NCBI GenBank assembly: GCA_022763185.1
Contig: JALEGL010000006.1
Coordinates: 366,838-430,837 of the forward strand
DNA: 64,000 nt
Reading direction: 5' to 3'
Source of the DNA: a bacterium
GTDB lineage: Bacteria; Bdellovibrionota_G; JALEGL01
Shown here piece by piece: positions 55,770-63,717 of the stretch. A program made the translations under genes and the position numbers. Each line of letters opens with the position of its first letter. Position 1 is the stretch's first letter. The notes under the pieces are model-generated. The model saw only the letters and a program-made list of their open reading frames with translations. It was not told where the DNA came from and made no database searches.

Positions 55770-56330
55770 CTATAAAAATGCTTGAAGTTGTTGGTGGAGA
55801 TCAGACAAATTGTCATGATTTAGCAAGGTATGATCGGCCAGAGCAAGGGTGGCTTGGAGTTGCTGAGCCTGCAGGTTTTTTGAAGACTCCAGTTTTTCAT
55901 TGTGGATAAATTGTTCAAGGCTGTCGGCATTTTCTGCCCGGCCTCTATGCTTAGCCCGCTCAAATCTAAGCTCAACTGGAGCATCAATGCATAGTAAAAT
56001 AAAATTAGGGTAATGGGCTCTAAACAGTTTGACTTCACTGGGATGCCTAAAGGAGTCCACCACAATTTTTTTGCTGGGCCTGTGCTTAATTTTTTCCAGG
56101 GTTTTTTTTGCCAAAACATCCACGCCGTGCTCTTGGCGCAGTTGCGTGCCTATATCAATAAAGCTCAGGCGCGTCTCTGCAATGCCTTTTTCTGCCATGC
56201 TCTGGCGCAAGACATCGGATAAAGAGTAAAAATCATAACCCTGCTCGGTTAAAAAAAGGGCAGCGGCACCTTTGCCAGAGGCATTGGTACCGGTTAAGCC
56301 TATAATAGATTGAGGAGATGAGCTTAGCAA
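55770..56330 (-). CDS. P-loop nucleotide kinase-like protein
   Basis: 186 aa. Walker A GLTGTNASGKGAAALF, then YDFYSLSDVLRQSMAEKGIA, and VVDSFRHPSEVKLF and RFERAKHRGRAENAD (lid region). Overall pattern of dephospho-CoA kinase / adenylate-kinase fold, similar to the kinase part that accompanies dCMP deaminases. Substrate unknown; dephospho-CoA kinase proper (CoaE) has different motifs. Stop to start with the histone-like gene is 9 nt. Confidence 0.65.
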   Translation of the reverse strand: MLSSSPQSIIGLTGTNASGKGAAALFLTEQGYDFYSLSDVLRQSMAEKGIAETRLSFIDIGTQLRQEHGVDVLAKKTLEKIKHRPSKKIVVDSFRHPSEVKLFRAHYPNFILLCIDAPVELRFERAKHRGRAENADSLEQFIHNEKLESSKNLQAQQLQATLALADHTLLNHDNLSDLHQQLQAFL

Positions 56331-56339
56331 AACAAGACT

Positions 56340-57329
56340 TTAGTCGTCATCTTCTTCATCAAAGATATCATCTTCATCAAGACGCATTTCACCCTCTTCA
56401 GAAAAGCTAAACAAGTCTTTTTCTGCATCTGCTGGCGAGCGGGTAAAAGAGTCTTCACCAAAGGTTTCATCAAACTCAGAAAGCTCATCAACGACGCTGT
56501 CTTTTTCATCGTAATCAAATTCTTCATCGTCATCAAAGCTAACCGGATCACGTAGCGGTGACTCAGTATCAATCAACGTTGCATCTGGATCCACAAACGT
56601 TTCCTCAGTGCTCTGAACATGGGTTTCTTCAAGCACCTCATTGGGCTCCATTTCAGGAGTTTGTGGCGTTTCTACCACCGGCGTAATAATGGCGTCTTCT
56701 TTAACCTTGACGTGTTTTTTGGCGCTGGGCTTCTTGGCCTTTTTAGGCGCAGCCTTCTTTACAGACTTCTTCTTGGTGGCCTTTTTAGCGGTTTTTTTCT
56801 TGCTGGTTTTTTTGGCAGCCTTCTTTTTCGTGGCTTTCTTGGCAGTTTTCTTTTTGCTTGTTTTTTTAGCAGCCTTTTTCTTACTGGCTTTTTTTATGGT
56901 CTTTTTCTTCTTGGCCGCTTTTTTAGTACTTTTCTTTTTAGCCTTTTTGGCTGTTTTTTTCTTGCTTGCCTTCTTTTTTGTGCTTTTCTTAGCAGTTTTC
57001 TTTTTGCTTGTTTTTTTAGCAGCCTTCTTCTTGGTGGCCTTTTTAGCAGTTTTTTTCTTCTTGGCCGCTTTTTTAGTGCTTTTCTTTTTAGCCTTTTTAG
57101 CGGTTTTTTTCTTAGTTGACTTCTTTTTCGTGGCTTTTTTGGCCGTTTTCTTTTTGCTTGCCTTCTTCTTGGCCGCTTTTTTAGCCGTTTTCTTTTTGCT
57201 TGACTTCTTCTTGGCCGCTTTTTTAGCCGTTTTCTTTTTGGCTACTTTTTTAGCAGATTTCTTCTTCGTGGTCTTTTTTACGGTTTTCTTCTTTGCAGGC
57301 TTTTTGCTTGCTTTTTTCTTCTTTGCCAT
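56340..57329 (-). CDS. Histone H1-like Lys/Ala-repeat protein with acidic tail
   Basis: 329 aa. From MAKKKKASKKPAKKKTVKKT about 200 residues are repeats of KKxAKKAxKKKxxKK, as in histone H1-like DNA-condensing proteins of bacteria (AlgP/HctB-type, S-K-A-A-K). From about 215 the charge flips: an acidic Asp/Glu-rich tail ending EEDDD. The basic part probably binds nucleic acid; the acidic tail may regulate this. ATG 57329 with AGGA upstream; a longer frame start would sit in the promoter region. The opposite-strand long open frame is a composition artefact. Confidence 0.85.
   Translation of the reverse strand: MAKKKKASKKPAKKKTVKKTTKKKSAKKVAKKKTAKKAAKKKSSKKKTAKKAAKKKASKKKTAKKATKKKSTKKKTAKKAKKKSTKKAAKKKKTAKKATKKKAAKKTSKKKTAKKSTKKKASKKKTAKKAKKKSTKKAAKKKKTIKKASKKKAAKKTSKKKTAKKATKKKAAKKTSKKKTAKKATKKKSVKKAAPKKAKKPSAKKHVKVKEDAIITPVVETPQTPEMEPNEVLEETHVQSTEETFVDPDATLIDTESPLRDPVSFDDDEEFDYDEKDSVVDELSEFDETFGEDSFTRSPADAEKDLFSFSEEGEMRLDEDDIFDEEDDD
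56730..57325. repeat. Low-complexity internal repeat tract encoding KKxAKK units
   Basis: A tract of near-identical units reading (minus strand) AAA/AAG and GCN codons, several of them recurring as blocks (for example a block near 56780-56890 and again 56990-57070). The repetitiveness predicts copy-number slippage between strains. Confidence 0.8.
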
Positions 57330-57518
57330 GGTGTGGGTTCCTTTTAAAAATGTAAAATTAACAACATCAATGCACGCATGCATCCAACATGGCCTAGCGT
57401 ATCACTTCATGGACATTCACTCAGACCCGCAAACGGCATTTATTTTCCTATACCGTTTCATGCAATAGAATAAATAAAGCAAAAACACTTTGCAAGTTTA
57501 AATGCTTATCACTGGCAA

Positions 57519-57547
57519 TTGATTTCTTTTGATTCTAAGGGTATAGT
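57519..57547 (+). promoter_or_regulatory. Promoter of ssrA
   Basis: TTGATT (57519-57524), 17-bp spacer, TATAGT (57542-57547). Predicted start about 57554, giving a short 5' leader removed to reach the mature end at 57592. Confidence 0.65.
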
Positions 57548-57591
57548 CAAATCCTTGCGCTGCAGAGTTCAGTGCTTACATTCAACCCAAT

Positions 57592-57941
57592 GGGGGCGAC
57601 TGGTTTCGACGGGAGATTGGAACGTTTGGTTGCACGTCGAGGAGGTGCTTGGCCTCGTAAAAAAAGCACAAACTAGTAATTGATGACAATCAATTCGCAA
57701 TGGCAGCTTAATTAAGCTACCCGTTCAATTCCCCGATTCCTATTAAGGGATGCGAACGCCAAATCAGTAGGATAGTGGAGCAGGGCGTCTGGCCTCTGTT
57801 GCATGAAACTTTAGTCAGAATCGCCAATCAAAACCCTGTTTATGGGGGCTTGAAAGGTTAACTATAAAGCATAAACTAAACGTGTAGTGGCCACTCTGGA
57901 AGAACTTTCGGACGGGGGTTCGAATCCCCCCGCCTCCACCA
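57592..57941 (+). ncRNA. ssrA: Transfer-messenger RNA (tmRNA)
   Basis: 350 nt. The acceptor ends pair exactly: GGGGGCG (57592-57598) with CGCCTCC (57931-57937), followed by A and the encoded CCA. The 5' half has the conserved GACTGGTTTCGACGGG and the 3' half the T-arm GGGGGTTCGAATCCCCC. The tag frame ends GAT GAC AAT CAA TTC GCA ATG GCA GCT TAA (57682-57711), giving DDNQFAMAA; the resume codon is probably ATT at 57679 (after TAGTA) or GTA at 57676, neither the usual GCN/GGN. It rescues stalled ribosomes with SmpB. Confidence 0.95.
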
Positions 57942-57975
57942 AAACAATTGTACCCCGCAGGGGTGAAATTGTTTT
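57941..57975 (+). terminator. Hairpin after ssrA, probable terminator
   Basis: AAAACAATT (57941-57949) pairs with AATTGTTTT (57967-57975), with an inner ACCCC/GGGGT stem (57952-57964). It begins on the last A of CCA. Confidence 0.75.
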
Positions 57976-58089
57976 GTTGAGATTGCTGAGATTTGAACAT
58001 GATCCCCGGGTTAGGAGGAACAAAAAGCACTGCTTTTTGTGACGGAATACTGGGAGATTCGCCGAAGAGGCGAATCGAGACAGTGCGAA

Positions 58090-58108
58090 AATCCCCCCGC
58101 CTCCACCA
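58090..58108 (+). repeat. Second copy of the ssrA 3' end (candidate attachment-site scar)
   Basis: AATCCCCCCGCCTCCACCA is identical to the last 19 nt of ssrA (57923-57941). It is joined to a hairpin ACCACCAAAAC/GTTTTGGTGGT (58105-58136). Spacing from the first copy: 167 nt. Confidence 0.8.
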
Positions 58109-58136
58109 CCAAAACAAAAACCCTGGTTTTGGTGGT
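58105..58136. repeat. Hairpin attached to second ssrA 3' copy
   Basis: Arms ACCACCAAAAC (58105-58115) and GTTTTGGTGGT (58126-58136), a perfect 11-bp stem with a 10-nt loop, starting inside the CCACCA of the ssrA copy. Confidence 0.8.
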
Positions 58137-58233
58137 CTTTAAAAGCTAATCCTAAAACCTCAACCCTTTTGCGGGCGCCTTCGAACCCCCTACGGGGTTC
58201 GTTCGTATATTTAGGGTCGCTGCGCTCCCATGG

Positions 58234-58248
58234 CCCCCGCCTCCACCA
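58234..58248 (+). repeat. Third copy of the ssrA 3' end
   Basis: CCCCCGCCTCCACCA is identical to the last 15 nt of ssrA, again joined to a hairpin (58246-58276: CCAGCAAAAC/GTTTTGCTGG). Spacing from the second copy: 140 nt. A fourth, degenerate trace (CATGGCCCCGCCC) is at 58380-58392. Confidence 0.75.
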
Positions 58249-58276
58249 GCAAAACAAAAATGGGAAGTTTTGCTGG
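58246..58276. repeat. Hairpin attached to third ssrA 3' copy
   Basis: CCAGCAAAAC (58246-58255) pairs with GTTTTGCTGG (58267-58276). Same design as the second hairpin (CCA..AAAACAAAAA in the 5' arm) with a compensated base change (CC to GC), followed by TCTTTAA as after the second. Confidence 0.75.
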
Positions 58277-58608
58277 TCTTTAACGGTTAATCCCTAAACC
58301 TTACCCTAGCTAGCGGGATTCGAACCCAGGGCTCGCTGCGCTCGCCCGGTTCGTCTTTTGTTTGAGTTCGCTTCGCGAACATGGCCCCGCCCTGCGGTGG
58401 TTCATTTTTATCTGGCTGTAGGGAATTAAAGTTGTCTTGTTTTGATGTATCAGAATAAAAAAGGTTCCTGTTTATTTTTTTTGTGGGTTGGGTATTATTG
58501 AAGAAGTAGGAGTAAATATACTTATATTTATCACTACATATAAAAGTTAAAAATATCATCAGATTAACTTTGGGTAAGTAAAAGTATGAATGTTAAGCAA
58601 AAATATAG

Positions 58609-58629
58609 TTCAGTCGACTGTCCCCGGAA
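58609..58629 (-). repeat. Repeat family 1 copy (CCGGGGACAGTCGACTG element)
   Basis: Minus-oriented copy, TTCAGTCGACTGTCCCCGGA, just upstream of the HEPN gene. It contains the 10-bp palindrome CAGTCGACTG. Confidence 0.85.
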
Positions 58630-58686
58630 CTAAAGTATTAGTTTGAAACTTTTTACGAAATCAATTGACTATATCTGGAGAAGTAA

Positions 58687-59988
58687 ATGGAGCAAAGTAA
58701 ATTGAGTCTTCCAACAAAGATTGAAAATAATTTTTTGCAAAGCATCACCACTGCTTTAAAACTTCAAAGAGAAGTACTCGCTTCTGAAATAGAAATAGAA
58801 GAGGCTTGGCGTCAGTTGCCTAGATATCTTTCCAAAGTTCCAGATAACTATAAAAATGCGATGTTAGCAAAAATGTGTGTGGCTATAAAAACTGGATTAT
58901 TTGACAGTGCGCTTAATTATATCTGGAACCTAGGCATAACAGCGTTAAGGTCTAAAGTTGATACATTTGGCTTTACAGCTGTCTCAGGTCTTTTAGAGAA
59001 AGATATCGATGAGAAGAAATTGCTTGAATGGAAAGATCACGACTTACTAGACCTTTGTTTGAAAATAAATTTAATTAACGAAGATGCCTTTTTCTTTCTA
59101 AATAATTGTAGAGAGCTTAGGAATCAGTATTCGATAGCTCATCCAAATGAAGTGCTAATAGATGATGCGGAACTTATAGCTTTTCTAAATAGAGTTATTA
59201 AATATGCGATAGGTGGTGAAACCAACCCAAAAGGAATTGATCTCAGGGAGTTATTAGAACTAATACGAGCTAATCAGTTTTCTTCAGATCAATTGTCACA
59301 GTGGACAGAGCGTTTCGAAGGCACTCACGAAGCTCAAAGACAAGCTATTTTTCAGACTCTTCATGCGATTTATTGTGATCCTAAGGAAAATGAGGTTTCC
59401 CGAGGTAACGTTCAAGATTTATCTCTAAAATGTTCTGGAAATATTAGTTCCAATGTTCTCTCTGGTTTAGCTGATCGGCATGGTGAGTATCTTGCCAAGG
59501 GTGACGAAAAACGTATCCGTGCCTCTAGAAAGTTTTTTGAAGAGTTAGGACTTACATCAGCATTAAGTAATGCCGAACAGTCTACTATATTCTCTAAAGC
59601 TGTTGATGACTTGAATTCTATACACAATGGATATGATAACTTTCACAACGAACCCCCTTTCGCAGATAGACTTTCAGAGCTTAAGAAACAGTTAGAAGTT
59701 CCAGATCATTTAAAAGATAAATATGTTACGACAGTAATATCTTGTTTCATAGGTAATGGATATGGAGTATCTAGAAAGGCCGAACCTATATATGAGTCAA
59801 TGATTTCAAATTTTACTTGGGCAGAAATTAAAATAATGCTTCAGATAGCAGAAAAGTCAGACAATATTGTTGGTTTTCGCGTTAAGGAAAAAGAAATGTG
59901 CAAATCTCGTTTTAAGCAAGCTTGTGTTAAAATAGACTCTAAAAGAGTCACTAATGAAGTAAAAATATTATATGATAAGTGGATATAA
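58687..59988 (+). CDS. HEPN-motif protein, probable RNase / abortive-infection effector
   Basis: 433 aa, helical, cytoplasmic (no TM or signal). R145-N-Q-Y-S-I-A-H152 within CRELRNQYSIAHPN is a textbook HEPN Rx4-6H site with a polar residue after Arg. The N-terminal 170 residues form the HEPN-like bundle; the rest (KGIDLRELLELIRANQFSSD, then FSKAVDDLNSIHNGYDNFHN with a second His) is unrecognised and may be regulatory. RBS GGAG 5 nt before ATG. Alone in its strand, convergent with hamAB, in an island flanked by repeats. Catalysis as a metal-independent RNase is inferred from the motif. Exact family unknown. Confidence 0.7.
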   Translation: MEQSKLSLPTKIENNFLQSITTALKLQREVLASEIEIEEAWRQLPRYLSKVPDNYKNAMLAKMCVAIKTGLFDSALNYIWNLGITALRSKVDTFGFTAVSGLLEKDIDEKKLLEWKDHDLLDLCLKINLINEDAFFFLNNCRELRNQYSIAHPNEVLIDDAELIAFLNRVIKYAIGGETNPKGIDLRELLELIRANQFSSDQLSQWTERFEGTHEAQRQAIFQTLHAIYCDPKENEVSRGNVQDLSLKCSGNISSNVLSGLADRHGEYLAKGDEKRIRASRKFFEELGLTSALSNAEQSTIFSKAVDDLNSIHNGYDNFHNEPPFADRLSELKKQLEVPDHLKDKYVTTVISCFIGNGYGVSRKAEPIYESMISNFTWAEIKIMLQIAEKSDNIVGFRVKEKEMCKSRFKQACVKIDSKRVTNEVKILYDKWI

Positions 59989-60001
59989 CCTAAGTTTCTA
60001 T

Positions 60002-60016
60002 ACAGTCGACTGAATT
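60002..60016 (+). repeat. Repeat family 1 copy, 3' part
   Basis: ACAGTCGACTGAATT, lacking the CCGGGG part, 14 nt past the HEPN gene stop. Confidence 0.7.
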
Positions 60017-60060
60017 GGAAATCCATTGTTTACATTTACATATTAGTTTTAAATGTTTAG

Positions 60061-60091
60061 GTGCCAGGTGTATTTTTGTAATGCGTTGTGA
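60061..60091 (+). repeat. Repeat family 2 copy (half element)
   Basis: GTGCCAGGTGTATTTTTGTAATGCG... is the left half of the GTGCCAGRCGTATTTTTG palindrome with two changes. The gap 59989-60294 (306 bases) contains only this, the full copy at 60179 and the family 1 copy; no gene is seen. Confidence 0.75.
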
Positions 60092-60178
60092 CTGGAATAG
60101 GTATTATCTGGATTGATAATCGGTCAGGTATATTTAGATGCGTATGGATGTGGTGGAATTAAATTAATTCCTGTTTAT

Positions 60179-60229
60179 GTGCCAGACGTATTTTTGTAAC
60201 ACGATGCATTTCAAAAATACGCCTGGCAC
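60179..60229. repeat. Repeat family 2 copy, complete hairpin
   Basis: GTGCCAGACGTATTTTTG (60179-60196), loop TAACACGATGCATTT, CAAAAATACGCCTGGCAC (60212-60229). Near-perfect 18-bp arms (one mismatch), a REP-like or transposon-related element. Confidence 0.9.
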
Positions 60230-60294
60230 CTAAACTCACTTGCATCCAGGGTTAATTAAAATAGTATTAATACATAGTGTGTCACTTGATTTCA

Positions 60295-62388
60295 CTACAG
60301 TTTTTTTAATAGTTCAATCTCATAGTTATCAAAACCGCGTGGTTTGGTATCTAGACTCCGAATTCTTTTTATCAAACTATCAATATCTTCTGTAGCTTTA
60401 TCTTTGTAAAAATCGTCGAGTTTCTTCAGCAACTCAAAAGGTATTCCAAGTTCTTTAAGTGCTGCATAAGATTCAGGAATAAACCCACTCTCGACTTGTC
60501 CCGCAAAAAAAGCATAATTCCCCACTGGTAGCCCTAGCGGTTCATAGGTAGCCCGTTGAATTGAGTCGAGAGTCATTAATACTTTGGGGAACCTAAATTC
60601 GTACCACTTTTTAATAAATTTCATACATTTCCGAACAGCAGCGTTTGGTTTTACGTTACCTTTAGAGATGATTTTTTGAATCAATTCTTGTGAGCTTTTA
60701 ACTGTTCTATACCAATTAATAACCAATGTTAGCTGTGCCCCACTAACAACACCATCTACCTCATTCTGACCTTCTCGCCTGTAAACTAGGAAATCCCAGA
60801 TTAGATTACAAGCCAAACGGAGTTGTGAGTAGGTTGGAGGCCCCGTCCACTTTAGCTCATCACTCAATTCAGGTTTGGCTTTAAGGTGTCTAGCCAGGGC
60901 GATCTGCCCCCTTGGAGAAATATTTGAATTGTCCTTAATAATTTCTAAGTCTAAAGATTTGTTATTTACTATGGGCTCTATTTTTTTCTTTGGAACTTCC
61001 TTCAAATCTTCTGGTTCGATTTGAACCAAGAGCTCGTCAGCAGCTAAATTTTGACTAAACCATGGGAAATCCACAAAAACATCAGTTTTGGGTATTTCAT
61101 CCCCAAAGATATAAACGTCTCCTGTCAAATAAGTTCCCATCCTCCCAGCTCGACCTGCAATGTTTTTTACGTCAAAACTGTTTAATGGAGTTCGCCCTTT
61201 TTCTTTATCATATATTACAACGTTCTTAGCAGATGTATTGATGCCTTCAATTAGGGTAGTTGTACAAAATAAATAATCAATTTTTCCACTATTAAAAGCA
61301 TCGACAAGGTATTTTCCTATGTGTCGAGGTAACCCCCCATGATGAAAACCTACTCTATACTTGAGTAGTTTCGCTAGTGACCATTCTGCATGTACATTCT
61401 TCTCTATCCATTCAATTAGATCTGTATGTTCATTGGTATCCAAAGCGCCGTTTTCAACAATTATATCGACATACTTATTGGCATATTGCTCAGCTGCACC
61501 CGGCCCTTTTGAATAAATTAGCGTAGGCAAAGTAAATTGATTCAAAAGGGGACTAAGTTTCTTAAACTCTCTAGAGCCAACATAGTGTGCTTTAATATTT
61601 ACAGTTTCAAAATCAGTAGAAATAAACTCACAATCATACTTCGTTATAAAATCCACTGGGATGGATTCAACTGGAGGTCCCAATAAGTAAAATCTATTAG
61701 TTTTTTTCAAAAGCATGTAAAAAGCATGATTTAGAATATTGCTTCTTTCATCAGATTCCATACTTAATTTATAAAATTCATCGATTACGAAGAAATCAAT
61801 TTCTGGAAGATTTTCAAAGTCCACAAGCCTTTCTTGGGTAAGTAAAAACACATTTTTTTTCCCAAGAGATTGGGACTTAGAAAATACAATTTTGTATTCT
61901 TCTTCGTATTTCTTAAGTTTTGAGCGAAATTCATCGATTAGTGCTAAGGTTGGTTCAATAATTACTATGTTATTAAACTTACGAGAAGCTACAATCTCTT
62001 CAATTAACAAGCTCTTCCCAAAACTAGTTGGAGCGCTAAGAATTACACTCTTGCCAGTTTCGAGAAACTCCGAAGCAATAAATTGTTCAGAGTGAAAAAC
62101 AAAATCATTTAGGTATCTAGAACGGTGAAACTCAAAGTTGAGTGCCTCTCTAAATCCCTTATCTAAATCCGCCAAATAAGGGTAATACCCGAGTTCATTG
62201 AGTAGAGACATTAAAATACTCGTCATTTCTTCGCTGAGCTGATCCTTATTTTCTAATAGATATAAACACAATTGTCGCACATCCTTTTTGCCAGAATCTG
62301 AGTGCATACTTCTGCCAGCCTCTTTCAAAGCAGCAAAAACATTCTGGTTGTCAAATTTTCCGTTCAATAGGTCGAATAACCGATTCAT
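60295..62388 (-). CDS. hamB: Hachiman defence system helicase HamB
   Basis: 697 aa superfamily 2 helicase. Walker A SAPTSFGKSLLIEE (K125), Walker B FFVIDEFYKLS (DE 203-204; DEFY instead of DEAD/DEAH), FCTTTLIEGINTSAKNVVIY (motif V) and IAGRAGRMGTYLTGD (motif VI, arginine finger). C-terminal helical region of about 230 aa unrecognised. In characterised Hachiman systems HamB is an ATPase that senses phage DNA and holds HamA inactive until triggered. Two bases after the hamA stop. Lower GC and codon pattern similar to the host, no obvious frameshift. Adjacent DUF1837 partner makes this assignment firm. Confidence 0.88.
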   Translation of the reverse strand: MNRLFDLLNGKFDNQNVFAALKEAGRSMHSDSGKKDVRQLCLYLLENKDQLSEEMTSILMSLLNELGYYPYLADLDKGFREALNFEFHRSRYLNDFVFHSEQFIASEFLETGKSVILSAPTSFGKSLLIEEIVASRKFNNIVIIEPTLALIDEFRSKLKKYEEEYKIVFSKSQSLGKKNVFLLTQERLVDFENLPEIDFFVIDEFYKLSMESDERSNILNHAFYMLLKKTNRFYLLGPPVESIPVDFITKYDCEFISTDFETVNIKAHYVGSREFKKLSPLLNQFTLPTLIYSKGPGAAEQYANKYVDIIVENGALDTNEHTDLIEWIEKNVHAEWSLAKLLKYRVGFHHGGLPRHIGKYLVDAFNSGKIDYLFCTTTLIEGINTSAKNVVIYDKEKGRTPLNSFDVKNIAGRAGRMGTYLTGDVYIFGDEIPKTDVFVDFPWFSQNLAADELLVQIEPEDLKEVPKKKIEPIVNNKSLDLEIIKDNSNISPRGQIALARHLKAKPELSDELKWTGPPTYSQLRLACNLIWDFLVYRREGQNEVDGVVSGAQLTLVINWYRTVKSSQELIQKIISKGNVKPNAAVRKCMKFIKKWYEFRFPKVLMTLDSIQRATYEPLGLPVGNYAFFAGQVESGFIPESYAALKELGIPFELLKKLDDFYKDKATEDIDSLIKRIRSLDTKPRGFDNYEIELLKKL

Positions 62389-62390
62389 TT

Positions 62391-63242
62391 CTAAATACTC
62401 TGCATGTGTTTTAGTTTTTTATGTAGTGTATTCACAAGCTGTTCTTTCTTATGCAATGGCACAAGAATCAAAATTATGTCGATTTCTTTAGGTAGGTCCT
62501 TCCCAAAAAAAGTAGATTTGTGTCCCTCTACTTCTTTTTTAACTGCCTCTATATATGCTTCGTCTTCTGTATTGTGAGCATCCACTGTTGGACTTTCATA
62601 AGTTAAAAGGACAGGAACCTTAAGAGAGGTGAATATTTTGTCTAGTGATGTATTGGCATCTACTAACGAGGACAATGTGTCGTAATGTTCCCATTGCTCA
62701 TCAAGCTTTCTTTGAATAAATAAAAACTCATTTTTTAGGAAATTTGAATTAAAGTGATCGCAAAGCTCACTACTTACATCTCGTATTGCAGAAGAAATAT
62801 CTTTATAAAATTTAGTTTCTCCCAGCCAAAGATGTAAAGCATCTTCCTCTACTGTTACATGAACGGCATCAAATCCCTTGATGGTGTTATTTGCTGAATC
62901 CTTATAGTAGACCTTAGAAAGTGCTGGAATGCTTTTGTAGTAGTCTCTTATTACAAGATGTAGTAAAAGCTCTCCGAACTCACCTCTTCGACTAAACTTG
63001 TCTGTTTGATAAATCGTTCTTGCGGCACTGCGAATCCGCTCCACTACATTTTGTGGATCTATCTTTGAAAGCTCACAGTAACTCAGTGCAAACTCAGGAA
63101 TGGCATTGATCATTAGTTCGGCTAGTCGGTCATTCCGAAATAATCCTTGCTCGTAACCAGTACTTAGTCCGAGTAAATCATCGTAACATACAATATCTGT
63201 AAAAAACTCGGTGCTTCCAAATGTGTTAGTATATACTTTCAA
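62391..63242 (-). CDS. hamA: Hachiman defence system nuclease HamA (DUF1837)
   Basis: 283 aa. DUF1837 core: SRRGEFGELLLHLVI (E88, E91), GFDAVHVT (D125, H128) and WLGETKFYKD (E142-T-K144), forming an ExK nuclease active site of the PD-(D/E)xK type. In characterised systems HamA degrades DNA once HamB releases it. Start codon is TTG, backed by AAGGAG 6 nt upstream. Both catalytic acidic/Lys positions are intact, so the pair should be functional. Confidence 0.88.
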   Translation of the reverse strand: MKVYTNTFGSTEFFTDIVCYDDLLGLSTGYEQGLFRNDRLAELMINAIPEFALSYCELSKIDPQNVVERIRSAARTIYQTDKFSRRGEFGELLLHLVIRDYYKSIPALSKVYYKDSANNTIKGFDAVHVTVEEDALHLWLGETKFYKDISSAIRDVSSELCDHFNSNFLKNEFLFIQRKLDEQWEHYDTLSSLVDANTSLDKIFTSLKVPVLLTYESPTVDAHNTEDEAYIEAVKKEVEGHKSTFFGKDLPKEIDIILILVPLHKKEQLVNTLHKKLKHMQSI

Positions 63243-63261
63243 CTATAACTCCTTACCCTTC

Positions 63262-63313
63262 AAATTCCGGGGACGTGTACCGAAATCAAAATAAATTCTG
63301 GGGACAGTTAACT
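63262..63313 (+). repeat. Repeat family 1, two degenerate copies upstream of hamA
   Basis: AAATTCCGGGGAC (63262-63274) and AAATTCTGGGGACAGTTAACT (63293-63313, SalI-like core changed from GTCGAC to GTTAAC; still a palindrome). They lie in the hamA promoter region. Confidence 0.75.
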
Positions 63314-63373
63314 TAATTAGTACTGTATAGATGAAATATTTACAGCAACTATCTCAAGAACTTAAATGCAAGT

Positions 63374-63658
63374 TTATATAATTATGCATTTATCTACATT
63401 TAATGTACAAATTCCTAGTAAATAATGACACAATAGTCTGTGTTGTCCTTGTTGTGCCATTATGGATTTATCAGGTTTATTCCAGATTATAACCCATTTA
63501 TTGTTACTTTGACTAATAAGTGGTTTGTTTTGTATCAGTGCGAATAAAATATTTAAATTAGCTAAAATACTATCTTTGTCAGTTCCTGTACAAGGGTTTA
63601 ATTTTACCCCAAGTTCGTATGCTTTTATATTTACAAATCTAGAAAATGCGGGACACAC
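63374..63658 (-). pseudogene. Possible gene fragment of unknown origin
   Basis: 94 aa from a GTG, protein-like: ending with QGQHRLLCHYLLGICTLNVD. The frame stays open upstream to about 63673, where a family 1 repeat begins. No RBS and no family recognised. Probably the 3' remnant of a gene whose 5' part was lost at the repeat; it may also be chance. Confidence 0.35.
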
Positions 63659-63672
63659 TACGTATTCCTAAT

Positions 63673-63697
63673 AAATTCCGGGGACAGTCGACTGAAT
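63673..63697 (+). repeat. Repeat family 1 copy, complete
   Basis: AAATTCCGGGGACAGTCGACTGAAT. Identical to 63765-63789. Confidence 0.9.
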
Positions 63698-63717
63698 TTG
63701 AATTGTTCATTGTTTAA

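Larger units (their letters stand above)
57976..58608. other. Non-coding stretch with short GC-rich hairpins beyond ssrA
   Basis: Apart from the ssrA copies it holds small palindromes such as GATTCGCC/GGCGAATC (58056-58076), CGAACCCC/GGGGTTCG (58182-58202), GGGATTCGAACCC (58315-58327, the exact inverse of the ssrA T-arm), GCTCGCTGCGCTCGC and GTTCGCTTCGCGAAC. Long frames on the minus strand here are ssrA and its copies read as protein and are not genes. Confidence 0.6.

Noticed and set aside
56619-57468. Long Phe/Leu/Ala-rich plus-strand ORFs of 166 and 275 aa
   Set aside because: Mirror image of the Lys/Ala repeat of the histone-like gene; low-complexity artefact.
57815-58257. Cys/Gly/Trp-rich minus-strand ORFs of 100 and 131 aa
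   Set aside because: They are ssrA and its duplicated 3' ends read on the wrong strand; typical spurious ORFs of tmRNA loci.
58315-58327. tRNA gene on the minus strand
   Set aside because: GGGATTCGAACCC matches only a T-arm; no cloverleaf could be built around it.
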